DNA of 63,999 nucleotides, taken from positions 1-63,999 of the IMG/VR virus record IMGVR_UViG_3300022871_000016. The stretch is one strand, 5' to 3'. Positions 42,408 to 52,072 of the stretch are shown one piece after another. The notes under the pieces are model-generated. The model made no database searches. It had not been told where the DNA came from and was given only the letters and a program-made list of their open reading frames with translations. The translations under genes and the position numbers were made by a program. Each line of letters begins with the position of its first letter. Within the stretch, counting starts at the first letter, position 1. This stretch comes from a virus.

Positions 42408-43815
42408 TTGTCGCTACTCCTTTTTCTTCTTCTTTCTTATTATCATCAGCATCACTATCTACATTATCATCAGCCTCACTATCTACATCTACACCTAATT
42501 GTGATATTACTGCATTAATAATAGTTTTAGCCTTCTTATCACTAACCCATTTTTTATCAGATGCTTGAACCAATCCAGATATTAATCCTGACATAGCTTC
42601 AGCAGTTCCTTTGCTGCTATCTCTAGAAACTATTGGAGAAGGAATAACTTTAAAAGTCTTATCAACACCCTCTTTTAATACACCAGCTATTATTGCTTGG
42701 TCAATGACAAAATCAAACATCCGCTTAATTAGAAACTTTATTTTTTTCTGTTTAGTCTTTAAATTTTTAAGAGTAGGAAGCGACATTTCCATAGCTGTTG
42801 CACGTGTAGTTTTATCACCTTCAGCAAACCAATGCCCCGGGAATCCAGCACCACCTAAAATCTGGTTCTTAAATAAGGCTGCTTCACCTGATGCATCAGC
42901 TGATTCTAATTTAGGTGTTTCTGACTTCCAGGTGATTTTTTCATTATGAGCTCTTATAGAGCCAGGTCTAGGCGGCGCTAATTTTTTTACAAATTCTTGA
43001 AGCTCTGATTCATTCATTCCTTCACAAGCAACATCCCAAATAAACGAATTCAACAAGAATGCTCTTTCTAACCTTGTAAAAAGAAATTGATCATATCCAT
43101 CTAGCCAATCAGCTAATCTTAATAACACACTTCTACCGCGCGTTGCTGAACTTACTTTATTTATTGTAAAGTAAAAACAATCTCCAACTAACTTCCCATA
43201 TGTTTTTGACCTAAGATTTCTATCAACATTTATTATACTCATTTCTTGTTCTTTAGAAGAACCACTTAATCTTTTCCATATTAATGATTTTTGTATCTTT
43301 GGATTATTTCTATCTTTTCTAATTTTTAAAATTGTCTTTGGATCTATATACCCTAGCTTAACTGCACCGTTAGCTGAATTAACCCAAGTCGGTAAACATA
43401 ACTCACCAAACAAATATAGTTCAACAACATTAACATTCATTTCTTCATCAAGGTTATTATCCGGATCGTTCCAAAAATTATCGATAACTTCTTTTACATT
43501 AGGATCTTTGACTGAATAAGTAAATCCGTCACCAATAACAAAATCTTCTATAATCTCGATAATCCTGCCTGCCATAGGATTGCTATCATATAAATAGAAC
43601 GCAATATCCTGCATTCTATTCTGTGTAAGGAGGCTCAAATCCCTGAGTGAATTAGATGTCAAAGAACGCCATTGAGCATCTTCACCAGTACCCCCTACCA
43701 TTGGGTATGATTCAGCTATTCTTCTCTGTAACTCTATTGACCTTTTTTTACGTTCTTTAAAATTCAATATAACATTACTTGAATCTTGTTCTGGTTGATC
43801 TTTCTTTCTTTTCAT
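42397..43815 (-). CDS. Portal protein
   Basis: The product is 472 aa. Typical portal order: helical N-terminus, DSNPMAGRIIEIIEDFVIGDGF (about residues 78-99), LYLFGELCLPTW, then GAGFPGHWFAEGD and a C-terminal helical stem. Encoded between large terminase and the head genes. The acidic C-terminal end has an imperfect repeat (VDSEADDN/VDSDADDN). The portal forms the ring through which DNA is packaged. Confidence 0.88.
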   Translation of the reverse strand: MKRKKDQPEQDSSNVILNFKERKKRSIELQRRIAESYPMVGGTGEDAQWRSLTSNSLRDLSLLTQNRMQDIAFYLYDSNPMAGRIIEIIEDFVIGDGFTYSVKDPNVKEVIDNFWNDPDNNLDEEMNVNVVELYLFGELCLPTWVNSANGAVKLGYIDPKTILKIRKDRNNPKIQKSLIWKRLSGSSKEQEMSIINVDRNLRSKTYGKLVGDCFYFTINKVSSATRGRSVLLRLADWLDGYDQFLFTRLERAFLLNSFIWDVACEGMNESELQEFVKKLAPPRPGSIRAHNEKITWKSETPKLESADASGEAALFKNQILGGAGFPGHWFAEGDKTTRATAMEMSLPTLKNLKTKQKKIKFLIKRMFDFVIDQAIIAGVLKEGVDKTFKVIPSPIVSRDSSKGTAEAMSGLISGLVQASDKKWVSDKKAKTIINAVISQLGVDVDSEADDNVDSDADDNKKEEEKGVATNEE

Positions 43816-45395
43816 AATATATGGCTCCTTCTTGCTATTCTTCTATCACCAATAACGCTGGAAACAGAAGTTCCTTTAAACATATTTCTTCCAATTCTTC
43901 TAACAAAATTCCCTTCATTATCTCTAATATCATCCCCGGGGTCTAAACTAACAACTACGCCTGATGCTTTTGTTACAGGAAATAAATAATTTATTCCATA
44001 CTCAACAGCATTAACAGCATGAGTAAATTTATTATCTATATGATCTTCCCTAGATTTATTAAGCGTAACCCCATTGATACATTGTGCAAAGTTTAAGCAA
44101 GTCGGTTCATTTGATATATTAAATTGTGGTCGTCCATTAATATATCTTTTAAGGCAAGTTCTTACACACTTCATCTTTTCATAATTAGAAAGTTCTCTAG
44201 ATTTAATTAATATTTGATTATTAGATACTGTTTTCCAATCGCTGATTACACTTGTCTTGGTAACTCTATTTCTTTTGTTTCCTGACTTATCACCTATAAA
44301 TATTATATCCTTAATCTCTCCTGAATATCTAATAGCATCTAAACACTTTTTAAATTCTTGATATAATTCGGTAGTTAACTTATCTCTATATATTTTATAA
44401 TAGATTATAAATAATCTATCTTCAAAATCTTTTTGTGCAAATACAAATGGCTCACCGTCAAGACCAAAATCCATAAAGCAATATAATTTTGATTTTGGAT
44501 TAAGATATACTTTATGACTTAATAAATGTAATTTCTTATCATACTCTGGATAAGAACGATTTGTTAAAGCCTTATCGTACTGACGTAATATTTCTTGTGC
44601 TATTTCCTGTTCACTCATAGAAGCAGTTTTTTTATCATACCAACCTTGTGTATGGTCTGGGTTTAAATTCCAGTCAAAACCAAGTTTAACAAATCCAGAG
44701 TTTTTCATATCTTTTACTTCCGCAAATTTATTATTCACACTTTCTTTCGGAGGTGTAGAATTTAAGCATAACGTATTTGTAGCATTCCTTAATCCTTTAT
44801 ACATTTCATCTAAGCAATCAACAAAAGCTGCTTCATCAACTAATATAAATTTATATTGCGTATCCCTTCCGGCTTTAGGATTAGCTGATTCACCCTTTAT
44901 AACAGAATTCATTAAAGGAACTGAAAAAACTAAAAAAGGATTATGTACCTTTGGTTTAATGAACGGAGGAAGCCGTTGATACATAAATGCCAACCTACCA
45001 TGCAAAGAATGAAAAGTATTACCGTTATCTTGCACTTCTGATTCTTTTCTAGAAATATTTAATGCGGTAAATCCTTTAGTGTAACAAACTTGATGTAATT
45101 CCCACCCCATAACTGACCAAGAAATACCCATATCTCTGCATTTATCAATAAATACATCTTCATACTTATCTAACTGATTGATTAATTTAATTTGATAATC
45201 ACGTAAAGTAAATGGGAGAATCGATGGCGTTTTACGAGTATCTATCGTCCATACATAATTATTAAACCAATAAACCTTATCTTCTACACAACGCCTATAC
45301 TCACTAAACTGCCACTTTTTTGCATCCTTTGGAGATCGTGTAGCAATTTCTTTTTTCCAATCAATTCTTTCTGTATTATGTATCATCACTTGCAT
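43812..45395 (-). CDS. terL: Terminase large subunit
   Basis: The product is 527 aa. The Walker A variant is KCRDMGIS (about residues 85-92), typical of phage terminases, Walker B VDEAAF at about 186-191, and RNase H-fold nuclease residues in CFMDFGLDG and FIGDKSG. It drives DNA packaging and cuts the concatemer. It overlaps the small subunit gene by 20 bases and the portal by four. Confidence 0.92.
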   Translation of the reverse strand: MQVMIHNTERIDWKKEIATRSPKDAKKWQFSEYRRCVEDKVYWFNNYVWTIDTRKTPSILPFTLRDYQIKLINQLDKYEDVFIDKCRDMGISWSVMGWELHQVCYTKGFTALNISRKESEVQDNGNTFHSLHGRLAFMYQRLPPFIKPKVHNPFLVFSVPLMNSVIKGESANPKAGRDTQYKFILVDEAAFVDCLDEMYKGLRNATNTLCLNSTPPKESVNNKFAEVKDMKNSGFVKLGFDWNLNPDHTQGWYDKKTASMSEQEIAQEILRQYDKALTNRSYPEYDKKLHLLSHKVYLNPKSKLYCFMDFGLDGEPFVFAQKDFEDRLFIIYYKIYRDKLTTELYQEFKKCLDAIRYSGEIKDIIFIGDKSGNKRNRVTKTSVISDWKTVSNNQILIKSRELSNYEKMKCVRTCLKRYINGRPQFNISNEPTCLNFAQCINGVTLNKSREDHIDNKFTHAVNAVEYGINYLFPVTKASGVVVSLDPGDDIRDNEGNFVRRIGRNMFKGTSVSSVIGDRRIARRSHIL

Positions 45396-45975
45396 CTTGC
45401 ATTATCTCCTCTGCAGTTAAGATCTTTCTTTCTTCTGTTTTTTGAGTTACTCCACCAGAAAGAAATACTTCTAACCTAGCTAATCGTTCAAAATCTTTCA
45501 TTGTTGTTTTATCCATTAGTTTGCTAGTGATTTTTCCTTCACCGTTACATGCTTGGCATAAATCCTTCTGACCAGTTTTACCATTTAATTGTGTTCCTTC
45601 TCCTTTACAACATTTACATTCTTTATCTTTTATTCTATCTTCTATATTATCTAATGTTTCCCTAATAATGTACAGCATCTTTGTCCTACGTTCCTCAAGC
45701 AAAACATTAAATTTCTCTGATATTCTATCCTGAAACATAGTAAGTCGCCATTGAAGTGGTTTTATTCCGCGTTTGCTATCTCCTTTATTAAAGTATTTCC
45801 TTGCAGTTTCAAAACATATCTTTGTATTCTTAGCTGCTTGTTTTAATGAAATACCTTCAGCTAAATGGCTAAACAACTCATCAATCTTTTCTTGAGGTAA
45901 AGAATACCTATATCCATATCCTTCTTTCTTATCCTTATTGAATCTTAAATTTTCTAATGATTTTGGATTTACCAT
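45376..45975 (-). CDS. terS: Terminase small subunit-like protein
   Basis: The product is 199 aa. Helix-turn-helix pattern GISLKQAAKNTKICFETARKY (about residues 41-61), then a helical oligomerisation region containing a DnaJ-like zinc module (CKCCKGEG and CQACNGEG, about 120-145), which is unusual for a small terminase. Its position directly before terL supports the call. Confidence 0.78.
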   Translation of the reverse strand: MVNPKSLENLRFNKDKKEGYGYRYSLPQEKIDELFSHLAEGISLKQAAKNTKICFETARKYFNKGDSKRGIKPLQWRLTMFQDRISEKFNVLLEERRTKMLYIIRETLDNIEDRIKDKECKCCKGEGTQLNGKTGQKDLCQACNGEGKITSKLMDKTTMKDFERLARLEVFLSGGVTQKTEERKILTAEEIMQDASDDT

Positions 45976-45976
45976 A

Positions 45977-46282
45977 TTAATGCGCCTCTTTCTTTTTTAC
46001 TAAAAATTCTATTGTTCCTGTACGTTTATCTGCCCCTGAATTAAATGTTGCGTAAAAAAATAACGCAAATGATCCTACTATCAATGGAGTGTATTTATAT
46101 CTTATTTGTGTGCCGGCAATCGTAGCTGTTGTTTCAGCTAACACTGCAGTAGTAGAACCAACCTTCCATATTTGAACTTTGGCGCTATTAGTGTCCGGTG
46201 TTTGCGCTTCACCAACAATCTCGAATGATCCGCGGAATGTTACATCATCCGCAACGTAATATAAGTTTTTTCTGTTTGGCAT
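45977..46282 (-). CDS. Ig-like small virion protein, 101 aa
   Basis: Strand-rich domain (DVTFRGSFEIVG; GTQIRYKYTPLIVGSFALFF; GTIEFLVKKK) of immunoglobulin-like character, as in phage capsid or fibre accessory domains. It lies between the giant poly-serine gene and the terminase genes. AAGGAGAT precedes the ATG. Confidence 0.55.
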   Translation of the reverse strand: MPNRKNLYYVADDVTFRGSFEIVGEAQTPDTNSAKVQIWKVGSTTAVLAETTATIAGTQIRYKYTPLIVGSFALFFYATFNSGADKRTGTIEFLVKKKEAH

Positions 46283-46296
46283 ACTATATCTCCTTG

Positions 46297-49218
46297 TTAT
46301 TGTTCATCAAATTTATAATTATATGTTTTATTATCAAATTTATAATTGCTTGTATCATCTTTAAATTCATAATCATATGTTTTATTAACAAAATCAACTT
46401 GATATGGTAATGATGAAGCCGAGCTTGATGAACTAGAAGAACTTGAGCTTGATAATGAACTTGAACTGCTTGAACTACTTGAAGAACTAAAAGAACTTGA
46501 ACTACTTGATGAGCTTGAACTGCTTGAACTGCTAGATGAGCTAGAGCTACTTGATGAGCTAGAGCTACTTGAACTGAATGAACTGCTTGATGAACTAGAA
46601 CTACTTGAACTGCTTGAACTGCTAGATGAGCTAGAGCTACTTGATGAGCTTGAGCTACTTGAACTGAATGAACTGCTAGATGAACTGGAACTACTTGAGC
46701 TACTTGAACTGAAAGAACTACTAGATGAACTGGAACTACTTGATGAGCTTGATGAGCTTGAGCTACTAGAGCTACTTGATGAACTTGAACTAAAGGAACT
46801 ACTAGACGAGCTTGATGAGCTTGAGCTACTTGATGAACTCGAAGAAGAAGAACTTGAGCTGAAAGAACTACTTGATGAGCTTGATGAGCTTGATGAACTA
46901 GAGCTGAAAGAACTGCTTGAGCTACTTGATGAACTAGAACTACTTGAGCTGAATGAACTGCTAGAGCTACTTGATGAACTGGAACTACTTGAACTGAAAG
47001 AACTGCTAGAGCTACTTGATGAACTGGAACTACTTGAGCTGAAAGAACTGCTAGAGGAACTTGATGAGCTTGAGCTACTAGAGCTACTACTTGAGCTACT
47101 TGAACTAAATGAACTACTTGATGAACTACTTGAGCTACTTGAACTAAATGAACTACTTGATGAACTACTTGAGCTACTTGAGCTGAAAGAACTACTTGAG
47201 CTACTTGATGAACTGCTCGAGCTGAAAGAACTACTTGAGCTACTTGATGAACTGGAACTACTTGAGCTAAAAGAACTGCTTGAGCTACTTGATGAACTGG
47301 AACTACTTGAGCTGAAAGAACTGCTAGAGCTACTTGATGAACTGGAACTACTTGAGCTGAAAGAACTGCTAGAGGAACTTGATGAGCTTGAGCTACTAGA
47401 GCTGAAAGAACTGCTAGAGGAACTTGATGAACTGGAACTACTTGAGCTGAAAGAACTGCTTGATGAACTAGACGAGCTTGAACTGCTTGATGAGCTAGAA
47501 CTACTTGAGCTAAAGGAACTACTTGAGCTACTTGAGGAACTAAAAGAACTATTTGAACTACTAGAACTACTTGATGAACTGGAAGAACTTGAGCTAAATG
47601 AACTACTCGATGAGCTTGAACTGCTAGAACTTAAAGAACTACTTGAGCTACTAGAAGAACTAGAACTGCTTGAACTGAATGAGCTACTAGAAGAACTAGA
47701 ACTGCTTGAACTGCTTGAACTAAATGAGCTACTTGATGAACTAGAACTACTTGAGCTACTTGAACTAAATGAGCTACTTGAGCTACTTGAACTACTAGAA
47801 CTATATGAGCTACTTGAGCTACTTGATGAACTAGAACTACTTGAGCTACTAGAACTGCTAGATGAACTACTTGAGCTACTAGAACTGCTAGATGAACTAG
47901 AACTGCTTGAGCTGAAAGAACTACTTGAACTGCTTGATGAACTGCTTGAGCTACTTGAGGAACTAGAAGAACTTGAACTAAAAGAACTGCTAGATGAACT
48001 GCTTGAGCTACTTGAACTGAATGAACTGCTTGATGAACTGCTTGAGCTACTTGAGGAACTAAAAGAACTGCTTGATGAGCTAGAACTGCTAGAACTGCTT
48101 GAGCTACTTGATGAGCTTGAGCTATATGAACTACTTGAGCTACTAGAACTGCTAGATGAACTAGAACTGCTTGAGCTGAAAGAACTACTTGATGAGCTTG
48201 ATGAGCTTGAGCTACTAGAGCTAAAGGAACTACTTGAGGAACTTGATGAGCTTGAACTGCTAGAACTTAAAGAACTACTTGAGCTACTTGATGAACTAGA
48301 AGAACTGAAAGAACTACTTGATGAACTGGAAGAACTGCTTGAGCTGAATGAGCTACTTGAAGAACTTGAACTGAATGAACTGCTTGATGAGCTTGATGAA
48401 CTAGAACTACTTGATGAGCTAGAGCTACTTGAGCTAAAGGAACTACTTGAGCTGCTTGAGCTACTAGAACTGCTTGATGAGCTAGAGCTACTTGAACTGA
48501 ATGAACTGCTTGATGAGCTACTAGAGCTACTTGAACTTAATGAACTGCTTGAGCTACTTGATGAGCTTGAACTACTTGAGCTGAATGAACTGCTAGAGCT
48601 ACTAGAAGAACTAGAAGAACTTGAACTAAAGGAACTACTTGAAGAACTACTTGAGCTACTTGAGCTGAAAGAACTACTTGAGCTACTTGATGAACTTGAT
48701 GAGCTAGAGCTAAAAGAAGAACTTGATGAACTGCTTGAGCTACTTGAGCTAAATGAGCTACTTGAGGAACTAGAAGAACTAGAGCTACTAGAACTTAATG
48801 AACTACTTGAGCTACTTGATGAGCTTGAACTACTTGAGCTGAAAGAACTACTTGAGCTACTTGAAGAACTAGAGCTACTTGAGCTGAATGAGCTACTTGA
48901 TGAACTGGAACTACTTGAGCTATATGAACTGCTTGAGGAACTAGAAGAACTAGAGCTACTTGAACTTAATGAACTGCTTGAGCTACTTGATGAACTAGAA
49001 CTGCTTGAGCTGAATGAACTGCTAGAGGAACTTGATGAACTTGAACTGATAGAACTTAAAGAGCTACTTGAGGAACTAGAACTGCTTGAGCTTAATGAAC
49101 TACTAGAACTGCTTGAGGAACTAGAAGAACTAGATGAACTAGAACTTCCTAACGTTCCGTCATAGCTTAGGTTGCTGTCATCATAAGCATTACTACTCTG
49201 GTCGTATATTATTGCCAT
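46297..49218 (-). CDS. Giant poly-serine protein, 973 aa
   Basis: A 24-residue N-terminal segment (MAIIYDQSSNAYDDSNLSYD) leads into about 900 residues that are over 90% serine. Some 55-60 single hydrophobic residues, mostly Phe (also Leu and Tyr), interrupt at regular spacing, commonly every 15 or 13 residues. The C-terminus has short imperfect Tyr/Phe repeats (YDYEF, NYKF, YNYKF). Serine codons TCT, TCA, AGT and AGC are mixed, so the reading frame is maintained by selection on the protein. The location in the late operon suggests a virion fibre, coat or secreted polymer. Function unknown. Confidence 0.88.
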   Translation of the reverse strand: MAIIYDQSSNAYDDSNLSYDGTLGSSSSSSSSSSSSSSSSSLSSSSSSSSSSSLSSISSSSSSSSSSSFSSSSSSSSSSSSSSLSSSSSSSSSSSSSSYSSSSSSSSSSSFSSSSSSSSSSSSSSFSSSSSSSSSSSSSSLSSSSSSSSSSSSSSFSSSSSSSSSSSSFSSSSSSSSSSSSSSFSSSSSSSSSSSSFSSSSSSSSSSSSSSFSSSSSSSSSSSSSSLSSSSSSSSSSSSFSSSSSSSSSSSSSSSSSSSSFSSSSSSSSSSSSSSSSSSSSFSSSSSSSSFSSSSSSSSSSSSFSSSSSSSSSSSSLSSSSSSSSSSSSSSFSSSSSSSSSSSSSSFSSSSSSSSSSSSSSSSSYSSSSSSSSSSSSSSSSSSSSFSSSSSSSSSSSSSFSSSSSSSSSSSSFSSSSSSSSSSSSSSSSSSSSSFSSSSSSSSSSSSSSSSSSSSSSSSSSSSSSSSSSSSYSSSSSSSSSSSFSSSSSSSSSSSSSSFSSSSSSSSSSSSSSFSSSSSSSSSSSSSSLSSSSSSSSSSSFSSSSSSSSSSSSSSNSSFSSSSSSSSSFSSSSSSSSSSSSSSSSSSSSFSSSSSSSSSSSSSSFSSSSSSSSSSSSSSFSSSSSSSSSSSSSSFSSSSSSSSSSSSSSFSSSSSSSSSSSSSSFSSSSSSSSSSSSFSSSSSSSSSSSSFSSSSSSSSSSSSFSSSSSSSSSSSSSSSSSSSSSFSSSSSSSSSSSSSSFSSSSSSSSSSSSSSFSSSSSSSSSSSSSSFSSSSSSSSSSSSSSFSSSSSSSSSSSSSSSSSSSSSSFSSSSSSSSSSSSSSSSSSSSSSSSSSFSSSSSSSSSSSSSSFSSSSSSSSSSSSSSSSSSSSSSSSSSSSSFSSSSSSSSSSSSSSSSSSSSSSSSSSSSFSSSSSSSSSSSLSSSSSSSSSSSASSLPYQVDFVNKTYDYEFKDDTSNYKFDNKTYNYKFDEQ

Positions 49219-49268
49219 TATTTACTCTCTATATTTAAAAATTGCACACCCCATTCCCATACTGACGG

Positions 49269-49766
49269 TTATTTATTGCTGATTTCTCTTTTTGCGTTCT
49301 TCTCGTTATAATCCGCAATTACTTTTGGTGTATGTAATCCCATTGCTAATGCTTTTGAAATTATGTCATTATTGTCTGGATTATCCCCTGGGTTTATCCA
49401 ACTGCGATGATACTTCTTATCAATTTCTTTTCCATTATCAAAAATTCTAGTTATTCTACGAACGGCTATACAACCAGACTCTTCTACTATGCGATCGTGA
49501 GTAATTATTTTCTCAATTCCATTGTTTGTTCTTATTTTATTTTCTAAAAGGAATGCATCTTTAACTTCTTTGGGAGTGATTACTGAAACTATATCTTTAC
49601 TTTTTTGGTCAAAGCCTTCCATGTTCTTAATGCTCTTAGATGTATATGCTTGACCTCGTGTGGAACTTATTACTTTATCTTCTTCAAGTATTTCTATTAT
49701 TGGATAGACTTGTAAATTCCCTAATTCTGATATTCCATGTTTTAGTTTTATTTGTTTTTCTAACAT
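49269..49766 (-). CDS. Hypothetical protein near tail fibre, 165 aa
   Basis: Charged, mixed alpha/beta product (LGNLQVYPIIEILEEDKVIS; WINPGDNPDNNDIISKALAMG). No signal or membrane segment. It lies between fibre-like and poly-serine genes. A fibre accessory or chaperone role is possible. AAGGAG precedes the ATG inside a tiny upstream frame. Confidence 0.55.
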   Translation of the reverse strand: MLEKQIKLKHGISELGNLQVYPIIEILEEDKVISSTRGQAYTSKSIKNMEGFDQKSKDIVSVITPKEVKDAFLLENKIRTNNGIEKIITHDRIVEESGCIAVRRITRIFDNGKEIDKKYHRSWINPGDNPDNNDIISKALAMGLHTPKVIADYNEKNAKREISNK

Positions 49767-49819
49767 TTATTTTCTCCTTTGATTAAAAGTAATCCGATTG
49801 TGATTGATAGTATTTTCAT
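49760..49819 (-). CDS. Possible 19-aa leader peptide
   Basis: A 19-codon frame (MKILSITIGLLLIKGENKC) with AAAAGGAGAAAT in front ends overlapping the ATG of the 165-aa gene. It may couple translation. Confidence 0.35.
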   Translation of the reverse strand: MKILSITIGLLLIKGENKC

Positions 49820-49829
49820 ATTTCTCCTT

Positions 49830-51002
49830 TTATATATTATATTGTCCTGAAACTCTTAGATATATAGTTGCTCCCAAATCAGTATCTGTTACATCACCAT
49901 GACCAGCCGTACTCTCTGGTTGCATAGTGAAAAGAATAGATGTTGAGTTTGGGGACTTTACAGCACAGAATGTTTCATCTGTATTTCCTATTGCAAAAAT
50001 AGCTGTTGCAACGGCTGAATATAGATTTGATAAATTTTCAGACGTAAATGGCAACCCAGAAAGAGAAAGAACCCCTGTTCCAGTTCCTTTTACAAATCCT
50101 ATATTGCCATGGAAAAAAACTCTATTACCTATTTTTTGGTATCTACCTAATTGGATAGAATGTGAGCTATTTCCTGGCGTCACTAATGCTAATGTAGGAG
50201 TCCAAGTTCCTTCCTCATAATCATCTAAAGTATTTGCATCTGATGAGGCTACTTGAGTTGCAGGGAAACCTATACCATCCAATATTTGTAGGGATGTGTT
50301 ATTTCTTGCTGTTGGGGCTAAACCTATTCCAATATCACCACCATTCTTATTCAGAGTTAATGAGAACTGTGAAGCTAGATTATCAGACCTTCCAGATTGA
50401 ATCCAAAGTCCATTTCCTCCATTTGAACCAAAATCTATCATAGCTACATCAGCACCTTCTAATCTTGCTATTCCACCAGTTTGTGTTGTTCCTGATGTTG
50501 CAGGCCAAGAGATAGCTGAATCTCCTTTCATTTCTAATATAAAAGACGGAGTTGCTGTACCTATCCCAACTCTGCCATCACTTCCTTGAACAAATAAAGC
50601 ATTTGCATTAGTATCACTCTCAACTCTGAAATCTACATCAGTACTATCTTCATTGAAAATTGCACCACCAGTAGCACCTAAAGTTGTAAAACTTCCAGCA
50701 GCAGGTGTCGTTCCACCTACTACTCCGTCAAATGTTCCTGCGTTTATATCTGCTGTATCTGCAACTAATGAATCTATATTAGCAGTACCGTCTATGTAGA
50801 GGTCTTTCCATTCTTTAGCTGCACTTCCTAAATCGTCTGTAGAGTCTGTATCTGATATAAGGTCAGTGTTTATTGCTACTGTTCCAAGATTGTCTAATTC
50901 TACTGTAGCTCCTGGGCTTCCATATAAGGAAGATAAGTCTGTAGCATAGGAGTTAAGTGATATTGTTAGTAAGAATAGTGTTGTTATGATTAGTTTTTTC
51001 AT
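49830..51002 (-). CDS. Tail fibre-like protein with signal peptide, 390 aa
   Basis: Cleavable-looking signal (MKKLIITTLFLLTISLNSYA) followed by repeat-rich beta segments typical of fibres (GTTPAAGSFTTLGATGG; DGRVGIGTATPS) and the widespread C-terminal receptor-binding motif DANTLDDYEEGTWTP. It may be a virion fibre that has acquired a signal sequence, or a secreted host-surface protein. AAAGGAGAT precedes the ATG. Confidence 0.72.
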   Translation of the reverse strand: MKKLIITTLFLLTISLNSYATDLSSLYGSPGATVELDNLGTVAINTDLISDTDSTDDLGSAAKEWKDLYIDGTANIDSLVADTADINAGTFDGVVGGTTPAAGSFTTLGATGGAIFNEDSTDVDFRVESDTNANALFVQGSDGRVGIGTATPSFILEMKGDSAISWPATSGTTQTGGIARLEGADVAMIDFGSNGGNGLWIQSGRSDNLASQFSLTLNKNGGDIGIGLAPTARNNTSLQILDGIGFPATQVASSDANTLDDYEEGTWTPTLALVTPGNSSHSIQLGRYQKIGNRVFFHGNIGFVKGTGTGVLSLSGLPFTSENLSNLYSAVATAIFAIGNTDETFCAVKSPNSTSILFTMQPESTAGHGDVTDTDLGATIYLRVSGQYNI

Positions 51003-51011
51003 TTATCTCCT

Positions 51012-52013
51012 TTATTCTGTTTCATAAAAAAATTGACCGTTTATTGTTTTTGTTCCAGATGTTGTCCACGCATTTCCTGCCAAATTTTTTGCAAAACCTA
51101 TTAATGACGCTCCTGTATCTACTGCGACATAACCCGTAACAGCAGTTCCCCCATTATCAATAGAACGATTTAAAAGTATCTGGTTAAAACCAATTATTGC
51201 GTATGGTACAGTAAAGTTAGTTACAGCAGAGTTACTTGTTCCAGTAATAGTATAAGCAACAAATACCGTCTTACCTATCTTCTTAGTATAAATGTTTCCT
51301 GTTGGGGTTGCTGCCCAACCATTAATAGTTGAAGTAGCAAAATAATCAGCCCACACTCCTTCTTCTGCTGGTTTAGGAGAGAACGCAAAAGCAGATGAAC
51401 CTTCTACAAGCATAGCACCGTCGAAGTATCCTGAAGTATCGCCAGTATCTATAAAACACAACATTCTTCCTTCAGTTGCTCCAGCAGCAAATGTTTTTGT
51501 AACTGTAAGCCATTCCCAAGTAGAACCCCCTGTGTGAAAAGATGACCAACTATTAGTTAGACCATCTCCTATACCTAATTTAGCTCTATCAGCTACGGTG
51601 GCGTAGACCCAAACACCAAAAGTAACAGTTCTACTTTTATAATAATCAGCACCTTTAGCTTCGTGAAAGGTTGTATGTATATAAGCATTTGCCCCTGCTC
51701 TCGTAACTTTAGCAGAATATGTTCCTACTTTAATTATTGTTCCTTCTCTTGCTACACTTGCACTAACACCTGCTAATGCCCACCCATCAGGAGCAACTGC
51801 TGTTCCTGCTGTCCAAGCTTCAAAGTTTCCGTTAGATAATAAGTTAGTGGGGTTAATAGTGCTAAACAAAGGTGTGCCTCCAACAAGAACGCCACTTGCA
51901 TCAACGGCTATACTCTGAACTGGAGCAGATGCGTCAGCTGCTATTATTCTATGCTGTAATGAATGACTTGGTACATTTAAAGGATCACTTGCAACTGGTT
52001 GTTCTATAGCCAT
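51012..52013 (-). CDS. Fibre or base-plate-like protein with carbohydrate-binding-like domain, 333 aa
   Basis: I choose ATG 52013 behind AAGGAGGTTAAA over the open frame from 52055. The N-terminal VPSHSLQHRIIAADASAPVQS is a common phage fibre start. The central NLLSNGNFEAWTAGTAVAPDGW and a jelly-roll-like region (CFIDTGDTSGYFDGAMLVEG) resemble carbohydrate-binding modules. Directly downstream of a strong terminator (52036-52072). Confidence 0.68.
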   Translation of the reverse strand: MAIEQPVASDPLNVPSHSLQHRIIAADASAPVQSIAVDASGVLVGGTPLFSTINPTNLLSNGNFEAWTAGTAVAPDGWALAGVSASVAREGTIIKVGTYSAKVTRAGANAYIHTTFHEAKGADYYKSRTVTFGVWVYATVADRAKLGIGDGLTNSWSSFHTGGSTWEWLTVTKTFAAGATEGRMLCFIDTGDTSGYFDGAMLVEGSSAFAFSPKPAEEGVWADYFATSTINGWAATPTGNIYTKKIGKTVFVAYTITGTSNSAVTNFTVPYAIIGFNQILLNRSIDNGGTAVTGYVAVDTGASLIGFAKNLAGNAWTTSGTKTINGQFFYETE

Positions 52014-52035
52014 TTTAACCTCCTTATTTAAGACC

Positions 52036-52072
52036 AAAAAAAAGCAGAGATACATTATTCATATATCTCTGC
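52036..52072 (-). terminator. Rho-independent terminator upstream of fibre gene
   Basis: On the minus strand GCAGAGATA/TATCTCTGC (9 bp) is followed by eight U residues (complement of 52036-52043). It ends the sugar cassette transcript, yet lies only about 23 bases before the fibre ATG, leaving no room for a separate promoter. Confidence 0.85.

Noticed and set aside
46399-49140. Open Leu/Glu-rich frame on the plus strand across the poly-serine gene
   Set aside because: A mechanical consequence of mixed Ser codons on the other strand; it lacks usable start codons and ribosome-binding sites.
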